Of a stretch of 64,000 nucleotides of DNA, positions 8,221 to 15,737 are shown piece after piece. The notes below the pieces were generated by a model. It made no database searches. It was not told where the DNA came from and was given only the letters and a program-made list of their open reading frames with translations. Within the stretch, counting starts at the first letter, position 1. Each line of letters begins with the position of its first letter. The position numbers were made by a program, and so were the translations under genes. The stretch is from an uncultured Flavobacteriaceae bacterium. GTDB lineage: Bacteria; Bacteroidota; Bacteroidia; Flavobacteriales; Flavobacteriaceae. The DNA lies in NCBI GenBank assembly GCA_947493535.1, contig CANLRK010000004.1, positions 160,950-224,949 on the forward strand. The letters are read 5' to 3'.

Positions 8221-9087
8221 ATGACAGCAGAAGAATTACATAATAAACTTGTAACAATATCTAATATTACTTTAGAGAATAGGCTTGAAAAAGTAAAAAA
8301 TAACTATGATTTTTGGGAGCTACCTGATAAGGGAGACTTTACGACTCCATGTAAAAAAAAATATTATTCAAAACATTTACAAAATGATAAATCAGCTGAA
8401 GATATTAAATCAGTTTATATGGATTTACTAAAAGCATCATTTGAAGATAATTATTATTTTTTCGGGTGTGTTTTAAAAGTAGCTATTAACCATTATGAAA
8501 AAAGAGCGGAAGAAGAAAAGAACCCTGTTTTAGGCATTACTAAAAAAGACATCTATCAAACTTTACTAAATGAACTTGAAGATATTGATACAAATCTGTT
8601 TTTTGATACTCCATTTGATGTTTTTCTAGACCCTGAAGATTATAAAGAAAGCTATCCTTCTTTTTCAGAATTATTACCATATATTTTTTTACACTGGGAA
8701 TGTTACTTAGAAAATCCTATTTGGTTAAATGAATACCATAAGAAAAAAGAGTATTTAAAAGATAAAATAAACGATAGCTATACTGAACAATCCCTTGACA
8801 TTACAACCGAAGAAAAAACTACTGCTAAACAAAAAGTTTTATTTCTAAATGAATTGGGCATCATAGATTATTTAAACAATGATAAAACTCAAAAAATGAA
8901 CCCAAATAAAATGAGCAATCTATTATCAAAAGTTACAGGAGAGAAACCATCGACCCTTAGACCTTCAATAGCGGCTATTTTGGATGACAATCCAACTAAA
9001 AACAATCCATATATAGATGACGAAAATGTTGAAAACGCAAGGAATTTTTTAAATAGAAAAGGTTATGTTTTAAAAAAAACAAACTAA
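8221..9087 (+). CDS. Unknown island protein cotranscribed with integrase
   Basis: The 288-residue soluble protein starts 3 nt after the integrase stop and must share its transcript. I do not recognise a named family with certainty. The last third (AKQKVLFLNELGIIDYL, then NKMSNLLSKVTGEKPSTLRPSI) resembles the C-terminal region seen in many Bacteroidota mobile-element proteins, probably a small helical DNA-binding module. The N-terminal two thirds is acidic and helical. By position it may assist recombination or regulate the integrase; that is inference only. Confidence 0.75.
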   Translation: MTAEELHNKLVTISNITLENRLEKVKNNYDFWELPDKGDFTTPCKKKYYSKHLQNDKSAEDIKSVYMDLLKASFEDNYYFFGCVLKVAINHYEKRAEEEKNPVLGITKKDIYQTLLNELEDIDTNLFFDTPFDVFLDPEDYKESYPSFSELLPYIFLHWECYLENPIWLNEYHKKKEYLKDKINDSYTEQSLDITTEEKTTAKQKVLFLNELGIIDYLNNDKTQKMNPNKMSNLLSKVTGEKPSTLRPSIAAILDDNPTKNNPYIDDENVENARNFLNRKGYVLKKTN

Positions 9088-9160
9088 AAACATCAAACTG
9101 TGGACTCCCCTACTTTTCCTTAATTTTCTTTTGCTCTAATAACATTTAAATAGATTTATT

Positions 9161-9439
9161 ATGAGTAAAGAAATTAAAGTTGTGAATTGCACAGCAGTAG
9201 AATTAAAAAACCTTATTAAAGAAAGTGTCAAACAAGAATTAGCAACACTTACCAACAACAACCAACAACAACCAACAACAAAACTTCTTACAAGAACTGA
9301 AGTTTGTGATATTTTACAAATTAACCCATCAACCCTTTGGAAATGGACTAAAGAGGAGAAGCTACCCTGCCACAGAATAGGCAATAGAGTCTATTACAAG
9401 TTAAAAGAGGTAGAAGAATGCTTAACTAAATCAATCTAA
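9161..9439 (+). CDS. Excisionase-like helix-turn-helix protein
   Basis: The 92-residue protein has a C-terminal HTH_17/MerR-type winged helix: LLTRTEVCDILQINPSTLWKW, then GNRVYYKLKEVEECL. This module is typical of recombination directionality factors and of mobile-element regulators. The N-terminal half is a short helical region and an Asn/Gln/Thr-rich linker (TNNNQQQPTT) that is encoded by three tandem copies of ACCAACAACA at 9251-9280. DUF3987 begins 3 nt after the stop, so the two genes form an operon. It may act in excision, in replication control, or both. Confidence 0.85.
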   Translation: MSKEIKVVNCTAVELKNLIKESVKQELATLTNNNQQQPTTKLLTRTEVCDILQINPSTLWKWTKEEKLPCHRIGNRVYYKLKEVEECLTKSI

Positions 9440-9442
9440 GTT

Positions 9443-10771
9443 ATGTTAACAGGCAACAATGTAACTTCAGATATTGTTAGTGTTGATGATATTAAGAAGC
9501 AAATAGATAGTATTGTTTTAACGAATAAACAAATAGCTACTAACCAGCTTAATGAAATTATACGATTATTACCAACAGAAATAAGTCATTTAATCAATAA
9601 TGCATTTATTTATAAAAGAACTCCAAAAGAGTACCTATTAAGCTCCATATTATTTGCTTATAGCAATGCCGCTGGCTTAGCTTTTAATATTAAATGTATG
9701 AACTATACCAATTATGCTAATTTGTATTTTGCTATTGTTGGTAGTCGTGGCGATGTTAAATCTCCAGCCATGGATTTAGCTACTAAACCACTTAATGAAT
9801 ATGACAACCAACACTATATTGAATATAAAGAACGTCAACGAGAAGCAACTAATAACGCTTTAAATGATACTGAAAACGAAGAGATAAATAGGAAGCAACT
9901 GTTTTTGCAAGATGCTACTATTGAGGCAGCAATGTTTACACATTTAAAGAATAAGAATTCAATAGGCATTTTTATAGATGAGCTTTTTTACCTCATTGAA
10001 AAGATGGCGAATAAAAATAGTAATGATGGTAATGCTTGGCGTACTTTTTTATTGCAAGGAAGTACTAATAAACATATTGATGTTGCTAGAAAAACTACTG
10101 AAAGCTATCGTATTGAAAAATCATACCCAACCTTATTAGGTTCAATTCAACACCAATTTATACCTAAAATGTTTGCTAATGGCAACTTAGAAAGTGGCTT
10201 GATTGATAGATTACTATTTGTAACTAAATTAACCAGTAACGATAAACTAACAAAAGACATATTACCCTTTAAAATTACCGAAAATTATAATAATTCAATT
10301 AGTAATTTGCTCAATTATAGAAATTCAATTGAGGCTAAAATTATTAAACCAAAACTAGATTCTTTTAATGTTACTCTCAGTTCTAATGCTGAAAATGAGA
10401 TATATGATTATTCACAGAAATTGATAAATACTCAAAAAAAGTTAACAGATTACTCCAGTGAGTATATATCTAAAATGTTGATTAATATACATAAGCTAAC
10501 TCTACTGTCTCACTTGATGTTTAGCTCTTCTACGAGCAATTTTCAATCTAAAATAAATGCCAAGTCTGTTGATTTAGCTATTCTATTAAATGAATTTTAT
10601 TTTACCAATTTTAAGATAGTTCTCGAGCATAAAAATGACACTATAGATAGTAAGATTTTAACAAGTGAAATTATAAAGCTGGCTAAAAAAAATGGTGTAA
10701 ATCAACAAACCATTGTATCACTTACAAAGAAGAGTAAAAGTCAAATATCCAAACTTTGGAATAAAAAATAA
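9443..10771 (+). CDS. DUF3987 family protein, helicase-like
   Basis: The 442-residue protein belongs to the DUF3987 family found in replication modules of Bacteroidota mobile elements. It has a P-loop-like stretch AIVGSRGDVKSPAMDLA near residue 98, where a usual GKS is replaced by VKS, and an acidic hydrophobic strand IGIFIDEL near 178 that fits a Walker B. The C-terminus (GVNQQTIVSLTKKSKSQISKL) looks like a small HTH. With the Zn-finger/Toprim protein downstream it probably forms a primase-helicase pair. The two genes are separated by the heptamer repeat cluster at 10784-10996. Confidence 0.82.
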   Translation: MLTGNNVTSDIVSVDDIKKQIDSIVLTNKQIATNQLNEIIRLLPTEISHLINNAFIYKRTPKEYLLSSILFAYSNAAGLAFNIKCMNYTNYANLYFAIVGSRGDVKSPAMDLATKPLNEYDNQHYIEYKERQREATNNALNDTENEEINRKQLFLQDATIEAAMFTHLKNKNSIGIFIDELFYLIEKMANKNSNDGNAWRTFLLQGSTNKHIDVARKTTESYRIEKSYPTLLGSIQHQFIPKMFANGNLESGLIDRLLFVTKLTSNDKLTKDILPFKITENYNNSISNLLNYRNSIEAKIIKPKLDSFNVTLSSNAENEIYDYSQKLINTQKKLTDYSSEYISKMLINIHKLTLLSHLMFSSSTSNFQSKINAKSVDLAILLNEFYFTNFKIVLEHKNDTIDSKILTSEIIKLAKKNGVNQQTIVSLTKKSKSQISKLWNKK

Positions 10772-10783
10772 TACGCACCCCTA

Positions 10784-10996
10784 GGAAACTGGAAACTGGA
10801 AACAAAAATCTTATAACCTCATTGTTTACAAGAGGTTGGAGCTAGTTTATACTTTTTTAAAAGTTTCCTTATTGTTTTTTTTACTCATTTTTAAGGATGT
10901 TTTTTTTCAATTAGGAAACTTTAAAAAATCAAAAAACACCTCTAAAGTTAGTAAAAACAAGACCTTAGGGTCTTTTGGTTTCCAGTTTCCAGTTTC
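10784..10996. repeat. Symmetrical GGAAACT heptamer cluster, possible origin
   Basis: The left edge holds GGAAACTGGAAACTGGAAAC (10784-10803), a 7-bp unit repeated almost three times. The right edge holds its inverse, GTTTCCAGTTTCCAGTTTC (10978-10996). Between them an inner pair, AAAGTTTCCTTA (10859-10870) and TTAGGAAACTTT (10911-10922), repeats the same unit in inverted order. Outside, CACCCC (about 10777) and GGGGGT (about 10999) extend the symmetry. The region could fold into a long cruciform. Its position between two replication-type genes suggests an origin with iterons. A weak reading frame inside (TTG start at 10836) looks accidental. Confidence 0.7.
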
Positions 10997-11026
10997 ATGG
11001 GGGTCTATAAGTAAACAATATTTAAA

Positions 11027-11962
11027 ATGACTAAAAAAAAACAACAATATACATTCAAAAAGAAAAGAGATTTTAAACTAATAACTCCTTGTTGTGGAAG
11101 CTCGAATAAGGATGGAAAGTTTGTAAATTATAATGAGCTACCTAATAATTATGGCTACTGCCATTCTTGTGGGAAAATTACAACACCTCCAGCAGTATAC
11201 TTAAACGAAAAAGAAGATGAATTTATATGGCATGACACATTGCGAAAGTATGAACCATTAATGTTGGTAACAACAACCAACAACTTGCAACAAGAGCAAC
11301 AATCAACACTTAAGTATATAAGTGAAGAAATAATATGGGAACAATACCAACAAAAACCTGAAAACAATTTATTGAAATACTTAAGAAATACTTATTCTGA
11401 TGAAGTAGTTGAGAATGCGAAGTTTTTATATGTACTAGGTACAACAAAAGACGGAGGAACTGTTTTTTGGAATATCAACAAAGAGACACAGGTACAGAAA
11501 AACAAAATATCTTATTATACCATCTATGGAAAGCGAACAAATAAATTTAAAGTTCCATATAAAAATGAAGACGGTTATCATGCTTGTCTATTTGGAGAGC
11601 ATCTGTTAATTGATGAGTACAAAGAATCAGATATAGTTATTTTAGTAGAAAGCGAAAAGACTGCGATTGTTGGACATATAAACTTACCTAATTATACATG
11701 GATAGCTTATGGCGGATTGAATGGTTTAACAGACACTAAATTAAAACCATTAATTGGCTATACTGTTTTATTAGTTCCAGATATAAGTAATAGAGCTGTA
11801 AAGGTTATGAGAGATAAATTACCCAAATTAAGACGGATGGGTATAAATGCTAATGTTTGGGATATGACTGCTGGAAAAACAGATAAAGAATTAAAGCAAG
11901 AAAAAATTTATAATAATGACCTTGAAGACTTTTTTAGAAAAATAAAAAACTCATCTATTTAA
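11027..11962 (+). CDS. Zn-finger/Toprim primase-like protein (DUF6371 type)
   Basis: The 311-residue protein opens with a zinc finger: PCCGSS near residue 22 and YCHSCGK near 44, as in CHC2-type primases. A Toprim-like region follows: VILVESEKTAIVGH (about 204-217) with the catalytic Glu, and VLLVPDISNR (about 242-251) in place of the DxD metal motif. It matches the DUF6371/primase-like proteins paired with DUF3987 in Bacteroidota islands and may prime island replication. An Asn/Gln/Thr-rich segment (VTTTNNLQQEQQST) is again encoded by CAACA repeats (11269-11307). The stop codon lies inside a hairpin. Confidence 0.8.
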   Translation: MTKKKQQYTFKKKRDFKLITPCCGSSNKDGKFVNYNELPNNYGYCHSCGKITTPPAVYLNEKEDEFIWHDTLRKYEPLMLVTTTNNLQQEQQSTLKYISEEIIWEQYQQKPENNLLKYLRNTYSDEVVENAKFLYVLGTTKDGGTVFWNINKETQVQKNKISYYTIYGKRTNKFKVPYKNEDGYHACLFGEHLLIDEYKESDIVILVESEKTAIVGHINLPNYTWIAYGGLNGLTDTKLKPLIGYTVLLVPDISNRAVKVMRDKLPKLRRMGINANVWDMTAGKTDKELKQEKIYNNDLEDFFRKIKNSSI

Positions 11963-11978
11963 TATTGAATAGACGAGT
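11949..11978 (+). terminator. Hairpin at the end of the replication operon
   Basis: ACTCATCTATT and AATAGACGAGT form an 11-bp stem with one mismatch around an 8-nt loop. It spans the stop codon of the primase-like gene. The downstream T-run is weak (TCTTTT), so terminator function is likely but not certain. Confidence 0.5.
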
Positions 11979-11988
11979 AATCTTTTAG

Positions 11989-12190
11989 GCAACAGTAACC
12001 TTAGTTACTATTTCAAAGATACTACTAAAAGGATAGAACACCAACAGTAGCAACAACAGCAACAGTGTTTTGTTGATTGTTGAGTATAGGTTTAAACCAT
12101 TGAAAATACTAGGTTTTTTTGTTTTTCAAGCAACAGTACCAACAATGTCAACAATAGTTAGCAACAGTACCAACAACAGTTGACAACAGA
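11989..12190. repeat. CAACA-rich iteron-like repeat tract
   Basis: This part of the 463-nt gene-free gap holds more than ten CAACA units. GCAACAGTACCAACAA occurs exactly twice, at 12130-12145 and 12161-12176, 31 bp apart (about three helical turns). Related copies are GCAACAGTAACC (11989-12000) and CCAACAGTAGCAACAACAGC (12041-12060). All lie on the same strand. Candidates are iterons, a partition site or a transfer origin. The remainder of the gap holds the palindrome at 12193-12257 and the first cassette junction. Confidence 0.65.
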
Positions 12191-12192
12191 TC

Positions 12193-12257
12193 TGACCCGT
12201 CCTGAATATAGGCTACATAATTCTAAACATTATGTAGCCTATATTCAGGACGGGTCA
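12193..12257. repeat. Perfect 29-bp inverted repeat with 7-nt loop
   Basis: The arms 12193-12221 (beginning TGACCCGTCCTGAATATAGG) and 12229-12257 are exact reverse complements around TCTAAAC. Such a length of perfect pairing with no T-run does not look like an ordinary terminator. It could be two terminal inverted repeats of an insertion sequence left back to back after internal deletion, a miniature transposable element, or a structured protein-binding site. Confidence 0.85.
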
Positions 12258-12365
12258 AGTTTTGATTAAACGTATTTTTATACATTTACAAACGTTTACA
12301 TAGCTATAAACACCAATATTTATGGCTATTTAAGCTATTCTTAATCTGATTTTACTATCTTGGCA

Positions 12366-12412
12366 TGTATAATAGAAATAAACACAATTGTGTTTATTTA
12401 TTAGTTAGGCAC
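12366..12412 (+). other. First junction of the cassette array (attI-like?)
   Basis: A stem built on the 24-bp perfect palindrome AAATAAACACAA/TTGTGTTTATTT (12376-12399) is followed by GTTAGGCACAAT at 12404-12415. GTTAGGCAC is the exact complement of the right end of the first unit (GTGCCTAAC, 13747-13755). Unlike all later junctions, no upstream AAC-containing arm is visible. It is either the entry site where cassettes were loaded or a truncated site. Confidence 0.55.
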
Positions 12413-12425
12413 AATAATCATTTAA

Positions 12426-13745
12426 ATGGAAGCAAACGAAATAACACAGATAAGAAACTTGATTGAACAAATTGAAAGTGAAGATTTAAGTTTTTTGATT
12501 AAAGAAAAAGACGGAACAAATATTATACAACGTCTTACTGCATCTGAGATAATTTCAATAATTCAAGAGAGTATTACAGCTATAAAAGAGGCTGACGAGC
12601 TAAATATTCTTTATGCCTGTTCGCGATTCTTCATTAGAAGAGAGAACCAGAATATGTTTGATATTAATGGTACGCTTCAAAACCTTATCAATGTAATCAA
12701 AAATAAAAATCTGACTGGAATTGAATCTTGGACATTACTTTTTCAAACATATATTTTGCAGTCTGGTATCTTCTCACTTTTGGTTAAAAATGAAAAACCC
12801 GAAGTACTCACGGAATTGAAAAAACTTAGGACAGAAAACAAAAATTTGAACAAAGAACTAAGAACAAATTTTAACAAGGCGAAAGAACTTAAAGAATCTT
12901 TAGAAAGTTTAAAACAGGAGGTTGAAACATTTAAATCAACAAAAGAGAAAGAACTAACACAAATTACAAATAACCTAAACAGTACGAATCAAACAAAGAG
13001 CCAAATAGAACAGACAAATGCGAGTATAACAAGTATTAAATCTGGAATTGATAAGCAATTGGCAGAAGTACAAGCATCTGTTAAATCATATAATGAACAG
13101 ATAGCTAAACATACTTCATCAATTGAAGATATTGAAAAGAGAATTATAGAAGAAGAAAAGAAAGCCAAAAATCTAGTTGACACAAATTCAACAGAATCAG
13201 CTAATCTTAAAAGTCTTACAGAAGAAGCAGAAAGGATTCAAAAACAATTAGATAAATTACTTTCACCTGCAATTGCACGTGATTTACAATCTACTTTTAA
13301 AAAGCGGAAACAGTGGTTATTTGTCTCAACCATTGTTTGGTTAGTACTATCTATTGTCGCTACGTCTTTTCTTGCTTGGTACGTTTACGAGTTGTTTAAT
13401 AGTGAAGAATTTTCTTTCGAAATCGAAAAAGTTATTGTCGCAGGCTTACGTTTATTACCCGTAGTAACCGTTTTATATTTTACAATTAGACAATTTAATA
13501 AAACCAGAAGCTTAGAGGAAGAATACGCATTTAGAGAGAGTATTGCTACTTCTCTAATGGCATATGCTGACCAAATAAAAGGAGATCCAAATCGTAAAGA
13601 CCAATTAATTCATGAAACTGTTAATAAACTTTATGAGTCTCCTACAACCAATAAAATTCTAAAGTCGAAAAACTCCAATAAATCTGAATCAAGCTTAAAA
13701 GAATTAATTGAACTTGTCAAGGAAATTAAGGATGTGAAAATATAA
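12426..13745 (+). CDS. Coiled-coil membrane protein, cassette unit 1
   Basis: The 439-residue protein has an N-terminal helical domain (1-125), a long coiled coil rich in Glu/Lys/Gln/Asn (about 130-285), two membrane helices (about 298-320, LFVSTIVWLVLSIVATSFLA, and 336-356) and a cytoplasmic tail. No enzyme motif is visible. The start lies 22 nt after the GTT of the first junction, and the stop 2 nt before the next junction, so it has no promoter of its own. Proteins with coiled coils joined to two TM helices occur in phage-defence and membrane-sensor systems, but I assign no function. Confidence 0.8.
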   Translation: MEANEITQIRNLIEQIESEDLSFLIKEKDGTNIIQRLTASEIISIIQESITAIKEADELNILYACSRFFIRRENQNMFDINGTLQNLINVIKNKNLTGIESWTLLFQTYILQSGIFSLLVKNEKPEVLTELKKLRTENKNLNKELRTNFNKAKELKESLESLKQEVETFKSTKEKELTQITNNLNSTNQTKSQIEQTNASITSIKSGIDKQLAEVQASVKSYNEQIAKHTSSIEDIEKRIIEEEKKAKNLVDTNSTESANLKSLTEEAERIQKQLDKLLSPAIARDLQSTFKKRKQWLFVSTIVWLVLSIVATSFLAWYVYELFNSEEFSFEIEKVIVAGLRLLPVVTVLYFTIRQFNKTRSLEEEYAFRESIATSLMAYADQIKGDPNRKDQLIHETVNKLYESPTTNKILKSKNSNKSESSLKELIELVKEIKDVKI

Positions 13746-13746
13746 A

Positions 13747-13817
13747 GTGCCTAACAATTTGTATAGTGCATAGCACCCTTCGGGTTGCTACGGCACCATA
13801 CAAGGAACGTTAGTGGC
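13747..13817 (+). repeat. Cassette junction site A (attC-like hairpin)
   Basis: Left arm GTGCCTAAC (13747-13755) followed by AA; right arm GTTAGTGGC (13809-13817). Inside, TTGTATaGTGC pairs with GCACcATACAA (lower case marks an A opposite C), then TAGCA with TGCTA, capped by TTCG. The left arm complements the start of its own unit at 12404, and the right arm complements the end of the next unit at 14542. Confidence 0.75.
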
Positions 13818-13829
13818 AATTAAAGCAAA

Positions 13830-14549
13830 ATGAAAATACCTAAGATTAAAGGAATAATAGACAGAAGAATTCTAATCAATTATCAAGTTGACAAGGATGC
13901 TTTGGAAAACTATTTACCTAAGCCATTTAAACCTAAATTGATTAATGGAAAAGGAATAGCGGGTATTTGCTTAATTAGATTAAAAGAAATAAGACCCAAA
14001 GGACTTCCAAAACAAATCGGAATATCATCTGAAAATGGAGCCCATAGAATTGCTGTGGAATGGATAGAAAATGGTGAACTAAAAGAGGGTGTTTATATCC
14101 CAAGAAGAGATACATCTTCGAAATTAAACTCATTGGCAGGAGGAACTATTTTTCCTGGAGTTCACCATCTAGCTGAGTTTTCAGTTAATGAATCAGATGG
14201 AAACTATAAAGTTGCGTTTATAAGTGACGATGAAACCTCACTGTCAATTGAAGCTAAAGAGACTAATAACTGGAACAACGAAAGTGTTTTTGAAAGTTTA
14301 GACTGTGTTTCTGATTTTTTTGAAAATGGCTCAGTTGGTTATTCCCCTTATAAAAATGATTTCGAGGGACTAGAACTCAAAGCCTATAACTGGAAAGTGT
14401 CTCTTTTAGATGTAAAGAATGTCCAATCTAGTTTTTTTGAAAATGAAAATATTTTCCCCAAAGGATCGGTTAAGTTTGATAATGCTTTGTTGATGAGAGA
14501 TATTGAACATGAATGGATTGGTTTAAAGAAAATTAAAAAAAGCCACTAA
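13830..14549 (+). CDS. DUF2071-type protein, cassette unit 2
   Basis: The 239-residue soluble protein resembles DUF2071/YqjF proteins, which have the acetoacetate decarboxylase-like beta-barrel fold. Typical features are the opening INYQVDKDALENYLPKPF, ICLIRLKEIRPKGLP near residue 47, HRIAVEWIENGEL and GVYIPRRDTSS. The biochemical role of the family is unknown. It starts 21 nt after the GTT of junction A. Its stop codon TAA is part of the left arm of junction B (GCCACTAAC). A second, distant DUF2071 protein lies in unit 7 of the same array (25477-26214). Confidence 0.8.
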   Translation: MKIPKIKGIIDRRILINYQVDKDALENYLPKPFKPKLINGKGIAGICLIRLKEIRPKGLPKQIGISSENGAHRIAVEWIENGELKEGVYIPRRDTSSKLNSLAGGTIFPGVHHLAEFSVNESDGNYKVAFISDDETSLSIEAKETNNWNNESVFESLDCVSDFFENGSVGYSPYKNDFEGLELKAYNWKVSLLDVKNVQSSFFENENIFPKGSVKFDNALLMRDIEHEWIGLKKIKKSH

Positions 14550-14741
14550 CATTGTATATAGCAAATAGGGCTTCCAGTGGTTTTAGAAAGTTCAGAGCTA
14601 TTTACCAACACCGCCAAATCGTTGATTTGGCTTTTAAGAATGATTAAATTAAAAACAAAATACAACGTTTTGGCTCAGTGCAAACTTGATACTTTATCTG
14701 TATCTTGTCCCCTACTTGCCATATACTAGACGTTAGCCACC
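14542..14741 (+). repeat. Cassette junction site B (attC-like, 200 nt)
   Basis: Left arm GCCACTAAC (14542-14550); right arm GTTAGCCACC (14732-14741). The inner stem pairs GTATATaGCAAaTA with TAcTTGCcATATAC, with two A/C mismatches. A secondary hairpin GCCAAATC/GATTTGGC is at about 14611-14629. The two arms of this site agree only in GTTAG, whereas each is fully complementary to the far end of its own unit. Confidence 0.75.
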
Positions 14742-14760
14742 ATATGAAGAAACATTACGA

Positions 14761-15708
14761 ATGAATTGTATAATATGTGACAAAACCGCTAATGCCAAAG
14801 GCTCTCACATTGTTCCAGCAAGTCTAATTAAGAATTGCGTGGGGAAACACTACAAAGAAGAGTCTTACGAAATAGACTCTAATAATTCTTCGATAAACAC
14901 ATATTTCGGAAGAGATAATCTGAAAAATACTTCTACTGAAATTAAACAGAATCATTACAAAAGAGATTTTGTTCTATGTCAAAAATGTGAAGATGAATTA
15001 GCGAAATTGGAAAGCGAAATAGCTGTTAACTTTCTACAAAAATTTAGAGAAGAAAAATACTCGAATAATTTTGAGGAATTGAATTTAGAAAATGGTTTTG
15101 AAATGATTATTCCGAAAAAAACGAGTAACAAAACATTTCTTGCCTACTTCTACTCGATAATATTAAGAGAATGTAAAACATTAGAGATAGAGGATAATAT
15201 GCAGATTTTATCAAATGAAGAAACTGAAAATATTAGAAAATTTGTTTTTGGCTATCTGTACAATGAAGATAATGATAGTTCTATCGAGAATTACAAATTG
15301 GTAATAATCTTTGACAAATATTGCAACAAAGGTTCATTTGTTGCAACATCAAACGAATTTGAAAAACCTTACTTATTTTATTTTTGCGAGGCTATTATTC
15401 AACTATTTACTTCTAATCCAGATGATTTAGGAAATTATCTATTTAAAGAAACCTTTAATGACATAAAACAAACGAAATCCAAAATATTAGTTGGTCCGAA
15501 AGAGTTTTATGCTACTTTGAGAACGAAAATGGCGGAAAAACTTGCTGACACTTTTATGACAAAAGGGATTTTAAAAATCTGTGAGTTGAATGGAAAAAGT
15601 TATGATGAAAACTTGATTGAATATCAAAAATTCATTGAGAATTCAAAAGAGAAAATAGAGAATAAAATGATTGCTTTAAACAAACTGATAGAAAAATACG
15701 GTGGCTAA
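14761..15708 (+). CDS. HNH-like zinc protein, cassette unit 3
   Basis: The 315-residue protein starts MNCIICDKTANAKGSHIVP and has a second cysteine pair, CQKCED, near residue 74. The C-x2-C ... SHIVPASLI ... C-x2-C layout resembles treble-clef HNH-type nucleases, with His17 as a possible catalytic residue, though the classical HNH core is not complete. The remaining 230 residues are helical and unassigned. It may be a nuclease effector, as many cassette and defence genes are, but this is inference. It starts 29 nt after the GTT of junction B, and its TAA stop is inside the left arm of junction C (GGTGGCTAAC). Confidence 0.7.
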   Translation: MNCIICDKTANAKGSHIVPASLIKNCVGKHYKEESYEIDSNNSSINTYFGRDNLKNTSTEIKQNHYKRDFVLCQKCEDELAKLESEIAVNFLQKFREEKYSNNFEELNLENGFEMIIPKKTSNKTFLAYFYSIILRECKTLEIEDNMQILSNEETENIRKFVFGYLYNEDNDSSIENYKLVIIFDKYCNKGSFVATSNEFEKPYLFYFCEAIIQLFTSNPDDLGNYLFKETFNDIKQTKSKILVGPKEFYATLRTKMAEKLADTFMTKGILKICELNGKSYDENLIEYQKFIENSKEKIENKMIALNKLIEKYGG

Positions 15709-15737
15709 CAAAGAACTGAGCTAAAAACCAAATAATT

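Noticed and set aside
10836-11030. 64-residue reading frame with a TTG start
   Set aside because: It lies wholly within the inverted heptamer region, starts at TTG without a ribosome site, and its Phe/Leu/Lys-rich sequence follows from the AT-rich repeats.
11989-12190. CRISPR array
   Set aside because: The CAACA units are short, irregular and without unique spacers of constant length; no cas genes are near.
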